Source of the DNA: Rhizobiaceae bacterium
GTDB taxonomy: Bacteria > Pseudomonadota > Alphaproteobacteria > Rhizobiales > Rhizobiaceae
Assembly (NCBI GenBank): GCA_014238155.1
Contig: JABABQ010000033.1
Location: 1-55,537 of the forward strand
Direction of reading: 5' to 3'
Length of the DNA stretch: 55,537 nucleotides
Shown here in pieces: positions 24,672 through 33,746 of the stretch; the stretch's first letter is position 1, and the number at the start of each line of letters is the position of its first letter. The notes below the pieces were generated by a model that saw only the letters and a program-made list of their open reading frames with translations, was not told where the DNA came from and did not search any database. Made by a program: the position numbers and the translations under genes.

Positions 24672-26220
24672 GGTCGTTTTCCTGTGTCCCGTCGCGTTGC
24701 AAAATAGCTTCGCGAACCAGAATTTTGGTCACCTTGCCATAACCGCTTGTCGGCAATTGCTCAAACAGTTCAATGCGACGTGGAAGCTTGTAACTAGCAA
24801 TCTTACTTGCCATCCATGCGCTGAATTCATCCACATCAAAGCCGCTCCCAGCGACCAGCGCCAGCGCCCCAACCTCACCCCATTTCGGATCGGGCATGCC
24901 GACAACGGCACATTCGCGCACTTGCGGGTGCTCCATGATTTTCTCTTCGATTTCACGGGGATAGATATTTGAGCCACCGGAAATATACATGTCGCTTTCG
25001 CGTCCGGTGACATAGACGAACCCTTGTGGATCCATATGGCCGCGGTCCCCGGTGCGGAACCAGCCATTTCGAAAGGCTTTTTCATTGGCTTGCGGATTGT
25101 TGTAATAACCGGAAAAAACCGCCGGGCCGATGACACAGATTTCACCGGTTTCGCCGCTTGGCAGTTGAGCGCCCATGGTGTCCTGTATTTCAACCTGCAT
25201 GGCCGAGCGGGCATATCCGCAAGATCCAATATGCCCCTGCGCATCGTCGTCGATGTGATGAAGATAGCTCGGCAGAACCGTAATATTGCCGGTCACTTCC
25301 CCCAGTCCAAAATATTGCACAATGCAAGGTCCAAATTTCTCCAGCGCTTTTTGCTGGTCAACCCGATAAGTCGGTGACCCGGCATAAATCAGATGCCGCA
25401 GACTGCTGTGATCGTAACCATCGACAGCATCGCTGTCGGCCAGCGTCTTGAGGATGGTCGGCACGGTGAATGCATTGGTAATCTTGTGTTTTTCGATCAA
25501 TGCGAAGACCCGCTCAGCATCAAAGCGCTGGCCGTCCAGCAATACCGAAACAACACCGCGCGCCACCTGGGCAATCTGATGAATACCGGCGCCATGCGAC
25601 AAAGGGGCCACGACAAGTGATGCATCTGATGGGCCAAGTCCGGGGAACAAATCTGCCAGATAGTTGGTGATCACAAAACCCATCTGCCCATGGGTCAAAA
25701 CCGCCGCTTTCGGCCGCCCGGTTGTCCCCGATGTAAAAAAGAACCAGCAGGGGTGATTATGATCCACGGCACTTTCAGTATAGGCAACATCCTCGGTCAC
25801 CAGATCATTCCAGGCCAGTTCACCCGGCGACGCCTCGCCCAGCGAGATCACATGTTCCAGCTTGCCTCGCTGTTTGGCAGCATCACGATGCGGCTTGAAA
25901 ACCGGATCATAGACCAGCACCCTGGCTCCCGAATATTCAGCAATATAGGCGACTTCATCTTCCGACAGGCGAAAATTCACCGGCACCCAGACCGCCCCCA
26001 GTTTGAAAGCTGCGAACATGGTTTCAAACATCGCAAACGAATTGCGCGACTGGACCAGTATCCGGTCTCCCTTGCCAATTCCCAAACGCTCAAGCGCATG
26101 GCAGGCACTGTCGACCCGTCGGTTAAGCTCACCAAAACTGACCGTCTCATCGCCACGGACCAACGCCGGATTGTCTGCCAGCCGGTTAGCGGTCTGGGTC
26201 AGAAAATGCCCCAGATTCAT
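24664..26220 (-). CDS. acyl-CoA synthetase (AMP-forming)
   Basis: The protein of about 518 residues belongs to the ANL superfamily and activates a carboxylic acid to its CoA thioester using ATP. Motifs present are FFTSGTTGRPKAAVLTHG (P-loop), YFGLGEVTG, RTGDRGHMDPQGFVYVTGR and the C-terminal lysine in SGYGKVTK. I chose the ATG at 26220 because relatives start MNLGHFL; an in-frame ATG at 26268 is an alternative, and the frame extends further into the amidase gene. The substrate is not predictable: a medium-chain or aryl acid is possible. It overlaps the deacetylase gene and follows the amidase, so the three are probably one transcript. Confidence 0.9.
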   Translation of the reverse strand: MNLGHFLTQTANRLADNPALVRGDETVSFGELNRRVDSACHALERLGIGKGDRILVQSRNSFAMFETMFAAFKLGAVWVPVNFRLSEDEVAYIAEYSGARVLVYDPVFKPHRDAAKQRGKLEHVISLGEASPGELAWNDLVTEDVAYTESAVDHNHPCWFFFTSGTTGRPKAAVLTHGQMGFVITNYLADLFPGLGPSDASLVVAPLSHGAGIHQIAQVARGVVSVLLDGQRFDAERVFALIEKHKITNAFTVPTILKTLADSDAVDGYDHSSLRHLIYAGSPTYRVDQQKALEKFGPCIVQYFGLGEVTGNITVLPSYLHHIDDDAQGHIGSCGYARSAMQVEIQDTMGAQLPSGETGEICVIGPAVFSGYYNNPQANEKAFRNGWFRTGDRGHMDPQGFVYVTGRESDMYISGGSNIYPREIEEKIMEHPQVRECAVVGMPDPKWGEVGALALVAGSGFDVDEFSAWMASKIASYKLPRRIELFEQLPTSGYGKVTKILVREAILQRDGTQENDHG

Positions 26221-26272
26221 CACCCGATTGGATGTTCGTTGAATAATCAGCTCTCCACCGCCCGACATCGGT

Positions 26273-27721
26273 TCAGAGCCTGACAATGGGGTCAATTGGC
26301 CCCTGCCCGATATCAACAACCTGCTCAAGCGCATGGGCAACGGCGAGCACTTTGGCATCACCGCGTGGTGGGCCAATCAACTGTAACCCCACCGGCATGC
26401 CTGATTTTGTAAATCCGCAGGGTACGGAGATGGCAGGCAGGCCAGTTGTGGTCGCCAGATAGGAGAATTTGAGCCAGTCAATATAGCTGTCCATCACCTG
26501 ACCATCGACACCGGTTGGGTATTCCAGCCCGACCGGGGTTTGCTCAATGCCCACCACAGCAGTCGCCAACACGTCATGGCTTTGCAAAAAAGTCCGCATG
26601 CGTTGATACAGGGTGGTGCGGGTGACATTTGCATCCATCACCTGTTCGACGGTCAAATTGCGTCCGACCTCAATATTTTCAGCCAGGGTCTTTTTGTAAT
26701 GCTGTTGGATTTCCTGCGGCAGACGACCCGCCGTCGAAGCCCAGACCTGACCGCGCAGGGTGATATATGTATCGTTTAAGCCGTCCATACACGGACAGTC
26801 TTCATCGATCTGAGCGCCTTCACCCGCGAGCTGACCAAGTGCGGATTGCATGATGGATTCCAACTCCGATTCCACCGGAGCAAATCCACCCAGTGTCGGC
26901 GCATAGGCGACTTTGACATTGCAGTCGACGGTTTCAACCGCCTGCTGGAACGGTGCATCCGGAGCTGGCAGGCTCATCGGTGCGCGGGAATCGTAGCCAC
27001 ACATGGCGTCCAGAAACAGCGCACAATCTGCGACAGACCTGGCCATCGGTCCCGCAATACCTTCCACCGTGAACCCAATCGGCCCAGGTCCACCAAGCAC
27101 CCGACCCGGGGATGCCCGCATGCCAACCACGTTGCAATAGGCCGCAGGCGTGCGCAGACTTCCCGCGAGATCAGAGCCATGGCTCAACCAGACTTCACCA
27201 GTGGCCAGAGAAACCGCTGCGCCGCCCGACGATCCGCCGGCATTTTTGGCCGTATTCCAGGGATTGCGTGTCTTGCCGAAAACTGCGTTGAACGTATTAC
27301 CTCCGGCCCCCATTTCCGGGGTATTGGTTTTGCCAACAACCAGCGCGCCGCGATTTTCCAATATGTCGACTATCGGATCATTATCCTTACAAACATGATC
27401 GCTCATGCCAAGCGTGCCTTTGGTCATGCGAACGCCGGAAACCGCAGACAGATCTTTGATACCCACCGGCAAACCGGCGAGATAGCCGGGATGATCGGCA
27501 TCCAGATTGGCCAGACCAGCCGCCTTTTCACGTGCCCGGTCATGGCAGGTGGTGACCACCGCATTGACCTGTTCGCCGACTTGCGCGGTGCGGTTTTCGC
27601 TGGCAGCAATCAACTCTTCCGGTGACACTTGTTTGGTGCGCAGCAGCTTTACAACTTCCCGGGCTGATTTGGCGCACAAGTCAGAGCCGGTAAAGCTGGT
27701 TTCTGGACGGTTGGATTTCAT
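26273..27721 (-). CDS. amidase (amidase signature family)
   Basis: The 482-residue hydrolase has the full amidase signature: catalytic lysine in LPVGIKDL, the cis-serine in NAGGSSGGAAVSLA, and the nucleophilic serine in GSDLAGSLRTPA. The family cleaves linear amides such as indoleacetamide, allophanate and acylamides. The subfamily is not clear. It follows the flavin reductase gene by 3 bp and precedes the acyl-CoA synthetase. Amide hydrolysis followed by acid activation with CoA is a coherent two-step catabolic hypothesis for these neighbours. Confidence 0.92.
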   Translation of the reverse strand: MKSNRPETSFTGSDLCAKSAREVVKLLRTKQVSPEELIAASENRTAQVGEQVNAVVTTCHDRAREKAAGLANLDADHPGYLAGLPVGIKDLSAVSGVRMTKGTLGMSDHVCKDNDPIVDILENRGALVVGKTNTPEMGAGGNTFNAVFGKTRNPWNTAKNAGGSSGGAAVSLATGEVWLSHGSDLAGSLRTPAAYCNVVGMRASPGRVLGGPGPIGFTVEGIAGPMARSVADCALFLDAMCGYDSRAPMSLPAPDAPFQQAVETVDCNVKVAYAPTLGGFAPVESELESIMQSALGQLAGEGAQIDEDCPCMDGLNDTYITLRGQVWASTAGRLPQEIQQHYKKTLAENIEVGRNLTVEQVMDANVTRTTLYQRMRTFLQSHDVLATAVVGIEQTPVGLEYPTGVDGQVMDSYIDWLKFSYLATTTGLPAISVPCGFTKSGMPVGLQLIGPPRGDAKVLAVAHALEQVVDIGQGPIDPIVRL

Positions 27722-27724
27722 GGA

Positions 27725-28939
27725 TTATACAAAGTCCTTCAAATTGGTTTGAGCGTCAGCTGCGGCTGACTTGGGTACCGATTTCCCGGCCTCCAGAATG
27801 CGCCTTGCCATCATGAAGGACGGCGCATCATTCATCGCGTCCACCGCCAGCAATGTGTCGCCACGATAATACCAGACAGACTGGCTGCCTTCTCGTTTTC
27901 CAGGCCGCACCAGCGTATCATCATACCCGATATTCAACCCGGCAATCTGAAGTTTAACATCGTACTGGTCTGACCAGAACCACGGTGTCGCAACATAATC
28001 CAGGCTGGCACCCAATATGTTTTGTGCTGCGATTTCAGCCTGATGAATTGCATTGGGGACTGATTCAAGCCGGATGATCGCGTCGTTACGCGTGAAGCTC
28101 GCGCAATCGCCAGCGGCAAATATGTCGGGATCGGAGGTTCGGCATTTTGCGTCGACCAGAATACCATTGTTGACGGTTAATCCACAGTCTTCGGCAAGCT
28201 CGGTTTGGGGCAGAACCCCAATCCCAACCAGCACCATGTCCGCGTCGATGATTTGGCCGCCAGAAACCGCAACACCTGTGGCCCTGCCATTTTCCGAAAT
28301 AATCTTTTCCAACCCGGTCGATTCAAGAATATTAACCCCGTTGGAGCTGTGCAATTGGCGGAAAAAGTTTGATGTTTCAGGAGCGGCTACACGCTGCAGA
28401 ATGCGGTCGGCGAGTTCAACAACGGTGACGTCCATGCCCATCTGCGCAGCCACTGCAGAGACTTCCAGGCCGATATAACCACCGCCAATGACGACAAGCT
28501 TACGCCCTGCCTGCAGAATCGGACGCATGTCATCTGCATGAATGGCGGCGCGCAGATAATGGACACCCTCTGCCTTCGCCCCTGAAGCGTCCGGCAATAA
28601 GCGCGCCTTTGATCCAGTCGTCAACAACAGCTCGTCATATCCGACCCGCGAATCATCCGACAACACGACCTGTTTTTGGTTGCGATCCAGCGAAGCGACA
28701 AACTGGCCGCAATGTACTTCAATGTTTTGCTGATCAAACCAGTCCTGCGGGCGCAGGATCAGGCGTTCGAGAGGCATCTCTCCTGACAGGTATTTTTTCG
28801 ACAAGGGTGGGCGCTGGTAAGGCAGCAGTGGCTCACCGCATAACAGGGTGATTCTTATGTCACCATCCAATTCGCGCAATTTCGCTGCAGCGGACGCGGC
28901 GGCCTGGCCACCGCCGACGATGACCACACCCTTGTTCAT
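27725..28939 (-). CDS. FAD/NAD(P)H-dependent ferredoxin reductase-like protein
   Basis: The 404-residue flavoprotein has two dinucleotide-binding motifs, GGGQAAASAAAKLRE near the N-terminus and VIGGGYIGLEVSAVAA near residue 150. It also has the FAD motif DIFAAGDCASF and a C-terminal Reductase_C domain (TPWFWSDQYDVKLQIAG). It resembles rhodocoxin or putidaredoxin reductases, which feed electrons to a [2Fe-2S] ferredoxin serving a P450 or Rieske oxygenase. Neither a ferredoxin nor an oxygenase is in the window. It overlaps comC by 4 bp, so it is made with the sulfolactate dehydrogenases. Confidence 0.88.
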   Translation of the reverse strand: MNKGVVIVGGGQAAASAAAKLRELDGDIRITLLCGEPLLPYQRPPLSKKYLSGEMPLERLILRPQDWFDQQNIEVHCGQFVASLDRNQKQVVLSDDSRVGYDELLLTTGSKARLLPDASGAKAEGVHYLRAAIHADDMRPILQAGRKLVVIGGGYIGLEVSAVAAQMGMDVTVVELADRILQRVAAPETSNFFRQLHSSNGVNILESTGLEKIISENGRATGVAVSGGQIIDADMVLVGIGVLPQTELAEDCGLTVNNGILVDAKCRTSDPDIFAAGDCASFTRNDAIIRLESVPNAIHQAEIAAQNILGASLDYVATPWFWSDQYDVKLQIAGLNIGYDDTLVRPGKREGSQSVWYYRGDTLLAVDAMNDAPSFMMARRILEAGKSVPKSAAADAQTNLKDFV

Positions 28940-29934
28940 TTTCCCAGCGCCCCTATTTCTGCCAGCAGATCTGCCGGCACTTCAATTCCACTGGCCAACA
29001 GGTCCCGTTTCAATGCCTGTCGCCGCTGTCCCGGCACGCGTGCACCCGGCTGAGCAGCTATGCTCGTCGCCATCTCGGCAAAACGATCTATCGCAGCCTC
29101 ACCACCGATTTTTGTTGGATCAATGGCAATTATCGTCTGGCCAACACCGGGAGGTGAACCTTCGGCATCAAAAAATGAACTCGCCTTGTCTGCGGTATTC
29201 GCACCAATCAGGCTCGCCGCCATAATCTCCACCATCAAAGCCAGGGCCGTGCCCTTCGCATCGCCCAAAGGTACCATGGTTCCCTGCAAGGCGACAGCCG
29301 GGTCAGTTGCCGGTTCTCCATCTGGCCCAAGCGCCCAGCCTTCAGGGATAGCTTCACCAGTTTGTTTGGCAGCCATGATCTTGCCACGCGCCACTTTTGA
29401 CAGCGAGACGTCAACTACAATTGGCTCGCCGCCTGTTTGTGGAGCAGCAAATGCAATCGGGTTGGTGCCAAACAAGGCGCGGGTGCCGCCCCATGGCGCC
29501 ATCGCTGCCGGTGTATTGGCAAATAACAGCGCTACCAAGCCCTCATTGGCCAGTTTTTCAACCACGACGCCAGCAACTCCGCAGTGATGCGAGCGCGAAA
29601 TACCGGCAATGGCAATGCCGCAATCGCGCGCCATTTTCGGCAATTGGGTCTGCATCACATCCAGCGCGGGATAGGCAAAGCCATGGGCAGCGTCCACTTT
29701 TAGTGTTGCCGAAGCCGGTTTGGAGAATGATGGCGCGGCGTGACCATCCACCTTTCCGGACAATGCCTGGCCGCAATAGCTGGTAACGCGACGCAGGCCG
29801 TGGCCGGACTGACCGGCTAGTTCTGCTGCCACCAGTGCACTGGCGACGCTGTCAGCATTGGCGCTGGATGTGTTGCAGCGGATGAACGCATCACGCACCA
29901 AAGCGTGAATTTGGTCGGTGGTGAATTTATCCAT
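28936..29934 (-). CDS. comC: (R)-sulfolactate dehydrogenase (malate/L-lactate dehydrogenase family)
   Basis: The 332-residue oxidoreductase has the Ldh/ComC-family features: the N-terminal helical arm, SGHGLRRVTSYC, SRSHHCGVAG with the catalytic histidine, and the NAD(P)-binding block LFGTNPIAFAAP. In organosulfonate degraders ComC reduces 3-sulfopyruvate to (R)-sulfolactate, completing the racemisation of (S)-sulfolactate begun by SlcC. The family also contains malate and ureidoglycolate dehydrogenases; adjacency to slcC and suyAB decides the assignment. It follows slcC after 15 bp. Confidence 0.85.
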   Translation of the reverse strand: MDKFTTDQIHALVRDAFIRCNTSSANADSVASALVAAELAGQSGHGLRRVTSYCGQALSGKVDGHAAPSFSKPASATLKVDAAHGFAYPALDVMQTQLPKMARDCGIAIAGISRSHHCGVAGVVVEKLANEGLVALLFANTPAAMAPWGGTRALFGTNPIAFAAPQTGGEPIVVDVSLSKVARGKIMAAKQTGEAIPEGWALGPDGEPATDPAVALQGTMVPLGDAKGTALALMVEIMAASLIGANTADKASSFFDAEGSPPGVGQTIIAIDPTKIGGEAAIDRFAEMATSIAAQPGARVPGQRRQALKRDLLASGIEVPADLLAEIGALGK

Positions 29935-29949
29935 ATTATCGACTCGGGA

Positions 29950-30882
29950 TCAGGAAGTTAGGGTGAGTTTCTCAAGCACTTTATCGGCAATCAAGTGGCT
30001 GACGCGAATATTTGATTCCGACGTCACGCCAGCAATATGCGGCGTCGCGATAAAATTTTCCAAACTGGCGAATTTTTTACCGGCTTGCGCGGTAAGTGGT
30101 TCAACTTCAAACACATCAAGCGCTGCGCCACCGATCTGATAGTCAGCCAGTGCCCCGGCAAGTGCGGCATCGTCCACCACACCACCGCGTGCCGCGTTGA
30201 TGACAATTGCATCGGGCTTCATGGCAGTCAGAAATTCGGAATTTACCAGATGACGGGTGGAGTCGGTCAATGGTACGTGCAGGCTGATGACATCGGCGGT
30301 TGCGGCCAGTTGCGCCACCGACATATTGGCGGTTTCTCCCCATGCGGGATCATTGGCAGGCAGATAGGGGTCATAGGCCACATTTGTCATGCCAAGCGCC
30401 TTGGCACGGGTGGCGACTTCACGGGCAATAGAGCCATAGCCAATCAGTCCCATCACCTTGCCCGAAAGTTCCCGGCCAATCATTGACTGACGTGGCCATT
30501 CTCCGGCAATCACAGAAGCTGACCCATAATAGGCCCGCCGCAGCAGGATCTGGGCCGCGGTGATGACATATTCAGCCACTGAAAGATCATTGGCCCCGGT
30601 AGCCGGGTAGACGTCAATGTCGCGGGCCTGACAGGCAGCAACGTCGATATTGTCCAGCCCAACCCCGAGACGGCCAACACATTGCAAATTTTTGCCAGCT
30701 GCCAACAGAGCGCCACGCACCTGGGTTCGATTGCGGACCACCAATGCCCGCGCGTCAACGACCAGTTCGGCAAGTCCATCAGGATTATCGACCAGCGCCG
30801 GATCATAGATGCAGTCATGGTACGCCGCCATCCGTTCGACCGCCGCTTCGTCCATAAATTCTGTCACGATGATTTCGGCCAT
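29950..30882 (-). CDS. slcC: (S)-sulfolactate dehydrogenase (D-2-hydroxyacid dehydrogenase family)
   Basis: The 310-residue enzyme has a D-2-hydroxyacid dehydrogenase fold. The NAD-binding Rossmann motif is GLIGYGSIAREVA. The catalytic Arg lies in INAARGGVVDDAAL, the Glu in DVFEVEPL, and the His in ATPHIAGVTSES. SlcC oxidises (S)-sulfolactate to 3-sulfopyruvate with NAD+, as shown in Chromohalobacter. Together with ComC it acts as a two-enzyme racemase that supplies SuyAB. An SD sequence (TCAGGAGGC) precedes the ATG, just after an intrinsic terminator that follows suyB. Confidence 0.9.
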   Translation of the reverse strand: MAEIIVTEFMDEAAVERMAAYHDCIYDPALVDNPDGLAELVVDARALVVRNRTQVRGALLAAGKNLQCVGRLGVGLDNIDVAACQARDIDVYPATGANDLSVAEYVITAAQILLRRAYYGSASVIAGEWPRQSMIGRELSGKVMGLIGYGSIAREVATRAKALGMTNVAYDPYLPANDPAWGETANMSVAQLAATADVISLHVPLTDSTRHLVNSEFLTAMKPDAIVINAARGGVVDDAALAGALADYQIGGAALDVFEVEPLTAQAGKKFASLENFIATPHIAGVTSESNIRVSHLIADKVLEKLTLTS

Positions 30883-30899
30883 ATTGCCTCCTGAAATTC

Positions 30900-30932
30900 A
30901 AAAAAAAGACCCGGTGCTTAACACACCGGGTC
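30900..30932 (-). terminator. intrinsic terminator between suyB and slcC
   Basis: GACCCGGTG and CACCGGGTC form a perfect 9-bp GC-rich stem with a 7-base loop, followed on the minus strand by eight T residues. This is a textbook Rho-independent terminator, yet the next gene begins 18 bp later on the same strand with its own Shine-Dalgarno sequence. It probably reduces rather than stops transcription into slcC. Confidence 0.9.
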
Positions 30933-30957
30933 CATATCGTTTCATCGCGTCGCCAGA

Positions 30958-32124
30958 TCAGGCGCTGCGATAGAGTTTGGTCATTGAGAACTCACGATGG
31001 CCCAGCGCTTCAGCAGCCGTGTTGCGGCCATTTGCGGTGCGCTTGACCATGTCGATCAGGTCGTCACCGGCCTCATCAATGGTTTTTTCGCGGGTCAGGA
31101 TACCTGTCACATCAACATCCACGTGCTCGCTCATCGTGCGAAGGGTACGTGGGTTGGCCGTAATCTTGATCACCGGAACGATTGGGTTACCAACCACATT
31201 GCCCTGCCCTGTTGGGAAGGTGTGGATGACAGCGCCACCAGCGGCCATCAGAGTTACACATTCTGCAGCAGCAGAAGAGGAATCCATGAAATAAAGGCCA
31301 TTGCCTTTAGCAGGCGCTTCAGCAGGTTCAAGTATGTCGATATATTTGCACTCCCGGCCGATCTTCTCGAGATTGCCCAACGCTTTTTCTTCAATCGTGG
31401 TCAGCCCGCCAAGGATGTTACCTTTTGTCGGTTGGGAATCTGACAGATCATCCGTCTGGTGCGCAAAGATCACATCATCCTGATAGGCATTCCACATAGC
31501 CAGCCAGCGCTCGCCAACTTCTTCGTTGATGGCACGCTCTTTACAAATGTGCTCGGCACCGGTGATTTCCGATGTTTCACCGAAAAATCCGGTAATGCCC
31601 TGCGGAATCAACTTGTCATACATATTGCCGACAGTCGGGCATGATCCCAGGCCGGTGGTCGTATCAGACTCACCGCATTTTGTGGATATCCACAATTCGG
31701 ACATGTCGCATTCTTCGCGCTGCAGCTCAGTTGCATAATGGACGAATTCCTTGGCTTTCCAGGAAGCCTGACGAACAGTTTCCAGATCGCCCTTCTGCTC
31801 AATCGAGATGCCGAAAACCGGTTTGCCGGTTGCGGCAATGCCGTCGACGATGCGCTGTGTCCAGTCCGGTTCAATACCGATTATGACAACAGCGGCAACG
31901 TTGGGATTAGCACCGGTACCAATGATGGTACGGAAATGCACGTCCAGATCTTCACCGAATTGCAGGCGGCCATAGGCGTGTGGAATCGCCATGGTGCCTT
32001 TGATGTTGTTGGCGACCGATTCACAGGCGGCATTGGAAATGTCGTCAACCGGCAGAATGATAACGTGGTTGCGAACTCCGACCCGGCCATTATCGCGCCG
32101 GTAAGCCATAATTTTGTCTGACAT
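30958..32124 (-). CDS. suyB: (R)-sulfolactate sulfo-lyase beta subunit
   Basis: The 388-residue protein is an altronate dehydratase (UxaA)-family lyase. Conserved family blocks are [36 protein letters not shown] with likely metal-binding cysteines, and [23 protein letters not shown]. With SuyA it splits (R)-3-sulfolactate into pyruvate and sulfite in the cytoplasm, using an iron site. It follows suyA after 11 bp and is followed by a strong terminator. UxaA relatives act on altronate or galactarate, but the small partner, slcC and comC next door make the sulfolyase assignment firm. Confidence 0.94.
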   Translation of the reverse strand: MSDKIMAYRRDNGRVGVRNHVIILPVDDISNAACESVANNIKGTMAIPHAYGRLQFGEDLDVHFRTIIGTGANPNVAAVVIIGIEPDWTQRIVDGIAATGKPVFGISIEQKGDLETVRQASWKAKEFVHYATELQREECDMSELWISTKCGESDTTTGLGSCPTVGNMYDKLIPQGITGFFGETSEITGAEHICKERAINEEVGERWLAMWNAYQDDVIFAHQTDDLSDSQPTKGNILGGLTTIEEKALGNLEKIGRECKYIDILEPAEAPAKGNGLYFMDSSSAAAECVTLMAAGGAVIHTFPTGQGNVVGNPIVPVIKITANPRTLRTMSEHVDVDVTGILTREKTIDEAGDDLIDMVKRTANGRNTAAEALGHREFSMTKLYRSA

Positions 32125-32135
32125 GATGTGGCTCC

Positions 32136-32426
32136 TTACCAGCGTTTTGTTTTGAGGTTTTGAGTATGGACGTGGCAGCCCTGCTTTACGGAACCAACAA
32201 ATTTGCCGATATCTTCGCCGTATTTGATGGCCGTGTCGCCTTCAGCAATATCTTTCAGCGCGATCTTGTGGCCGATTGGCACGTCGTCATTGGCGACCAG
32301 TTTGAACGATGAATTGTCATGGGTAACCACGCACAACATTTCAGTACCGGCTTTCAGATCCTCCACCACGACAACACCAACATTGTCCTCGTGATCATGA
32401 ACCAGCAATTGGGGGATGTTGCTCAT
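32136..32426 (-). CDS. suyA: (R)-sulfolactate sulfo-lyase alpha subunit
   Basis: The 96-residue protein is a SAF-domain subunit, equivalent to the N-terminal part of altronate dehydratase. It includes the segments [11 protein letters not shown] and [16 protein letters not shown], followed by KYGEDIG. It pairs with SuyB. GTGGAGACC supplies a Shine-Dalgarno sequence ten bases before the ATG. It is the first gene of the sulfolactate operon and faces the GntR regulator across a 109-bp divergent region. Confidence 0.94.
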   Translation of the reverse strand: MSNIPQLLVHDHEDNVGVVVVEDLKAGTEMLCVVTHDNSSFKLVANDDVPIGHKIALKDIAEGDTAIKYGEDIGKFVGSVKQGCHVHTQNLKTKRW

Positions 32427-32455
32427 TTATATGGTCTCCACATTACAACAACTAA

Positions 32456-32469
32456 GTCTTGTATAAGAC
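32456..32469. promoter_or_regulatory. candidate GntR (SuyR) operator
   Basis: GTCTTGTATAAGAC is a near-palindrome (12 of 14 positions pair) in the suyA-suyR divergent region. It overlaps the downstream edge of the predicted suyA -10 and start site, where a repressor would block transcription. HutC/GntR operators typically have this GT-n-TA-n-AC form. Confidence 0.5.
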
Positions 32470-32496
32470 ATAAGATATAGGCATAAGGGATGTCAA
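32468..32496 (-). promoter_or_regulatory. candidate sigma-70 promoter of suyA
   Basis: On the minus strand a perfect TTGACA (-35, 32496-32491) is followed after 17 bp by TTATGT (-10, 32473-32468). The predicted start falls inside the operator candidate. A weaker plus-strand pair for the regulator (TTGTAT at 32459, CATAAG at 32482, 17-bp spacing) overlaps it. Confidence 0.45.
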
Positions 32497-32535
32497 CGAA
32501 GAATCTGAGCTAATTGACAATCGAAAGATCCCGAC

Positions 32536-33294
32536 ATGGCGGTACTTGATAACCCCACCTCCCCGACGCGACTGGAAGCCCAGCCGCTTTATGTGAAGGC
32601 GCGCAATATCATGGTCGATCGGTTGATTTCCGGACAATGGCGCCCCGGACAGATGTTGCCGTCTGAATTTGCAATCGCCGCTGAACTCGGCGTCAGCCAG
32701 GGAACCGTGCGCAAGGCGCTTGATGACATGACCACGGAAGGTCTTGTGGTTCGCAAACAGGGACGCGGCACATTTGTCGCGGAGGCTGAAGACAATTCTA
32801 TCCTGTTTCGCTTCTATCGTCTGACACCGGATGATCACCAGAATTCTTCATCGGGGCCAACTTTTCCAGAATCAAAATATCTGGCCCGGTCCCAGGGGGC
32901 AGCCACGCAACAGGAACGGGACATCTTCAACTTGCTGGCAGACGACCGGGTTTGGCGGTTCCAACGTCTGCGCAGCAATGAAGACGGACCCATTCTGTGG
33001 GAACAGCTCGTCTTGCCACTACGCTATTTTGGTGATTTTACCGAGCAGACCCAATTGCCCAATAATGTCTACCAGTTTTACAGCTCAAATTATGGCATCA
33101 TCGTTGCCAAGGTGAATGAACAGCTCAGGGCAGTTTCGGCGCCTGATGATGTCGCGGAAATGCTGCATCTGCCAACCGGAGCTCCCTTGCTCGAAATCGA
33201 TCGCCGGGCAATTGCTCTGGATGACCGTGTGGTGGAATGGCGAAGGTCTTTGTGCCGCAGCGATACCATGCATTACCGAAACGAGTTGAAATAG
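32536..33294 (+). CDS. suyR: GntR-family (HutC type) transcriptional regulator of sulfolactate genes
   Basis: The 252-residue regulator has an N-terminal winged helix-turn-helix (about 15-85) with the GntR core LPSEFAIAAELGVSQGTVRK and wing GRGTFVAE. The C-terminal part (about 105-250) is a UTRA ligand-binding domain, ending in the typical SLCRSDTMHYRNEL strand. It is divergent from suyA, so it probably represses or activates suyAB-slcC-comC in response to sulfolactate or a breakdown product. The equivalent gene in Chromohalobacter is called suyR. Confidence 0.85.
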   Translation: MAVLDNPTSPTRLEAQPLYVKARNIMVDRLISGQWRPGQMLPSEFAIAAELGVSQGTVRKALDDMTTEGLVVRKQGRGTFVAEAEDNSILFRFYRLTPDDHQNSSSGPTFPESKYLARSQGAATQQERDIFNLLADDRVWRFQRLRSNEDGPILWEQLVLPLRYFGDFTEQTQLPNNVYQFYSSNYGIIVAKVNEQLRAVSAPDDVAEMLHLPTGAPLLEIDRRAIALDDRVVEWRRSLCRSDTMHYRNELK

Positions 33295-33312
33295 AAGCCA
33301 GTTGGCTTATTT

Positions 33313-33335
33313 ATGACCTTAAGACATATGGTCAT
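33313..33335. promoter_or_regulatory. inverted repeat in the suyR-acpXL interval
   Basis: ATGACC and GGTCAT flank 11 bases that include TAAGACATA, a string also present beside the suyA operator candidate. It may be an operator of the acpXL promoter or a weak suyR terminator. The gene start of acpXL is 100 bp further on. Confidence 0.3.
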
Positions 33336-33435
33336 TTGGTAATTGCAAGATGAGTCGGAAAGCGCTAGTGAATGCGCCAATCCTGCCGCCTGTCGTGCAA
33401 CTCACCCCTTCTCATTCTCAAAGGAAACGACAACA

Positions 33436-33711
33436 GTGTCTACTTTTGACAAAGTCGCCGATATAATTTCAGAAACCAGCGAGATTCCCCGCGAGGAAAT
33501 CACTACCGATAGCCACACGATCGATGATCTGGGTATCGACAGCCTGGACTTTTTGGACATCGTATTCGCCATCGACAAAGAATTCGGCATCAAGATTCCG
33601 ATGGAAGCCTGGACCGAAGAAGTTAACAATGGCAACGCTTCAACTGAAGATTATTTCGTCATGAAAAACCTCTGCACCCGCATCGATGAACTGGCTGCTG
33701 CCAAAGCATAA
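33436..33711 (+). CDS. acpXL: acyl carrier protein AcpXL for lipid A very-long-chain fatty acid
   Basis: The 91-residue protein is a dedicated acyl carrier protein. The phosphopantetheine serine is residue 36 in [11 protein letters not shown] chose the GTG at 33436, preceded by AAGGAAA, because the product then has AcpXL length; the frame remains open upstream but that part looks non-coding. AcpXL carries the 27-hydroxyoctacosanoate-type chain that is built by the following enzymes and attached to lipid A. This long acyl chain is characteristic of Rhizobiales outer membranes. It is the first gene of a six-gene set. Confidence 0.94.
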   Translation: MSTFDKVADIISETSEIPREEITTDSHTIDDLGIDSLDFLDIVFAIDKEFGIKIPMEAWTEEVNNGNASTEDYFVMKNLCTRIDELAAAKA

Positions 33712-33746
33712 TCATGGCTGTCGGTCAGCAGCATTAGGGGCAGAAG

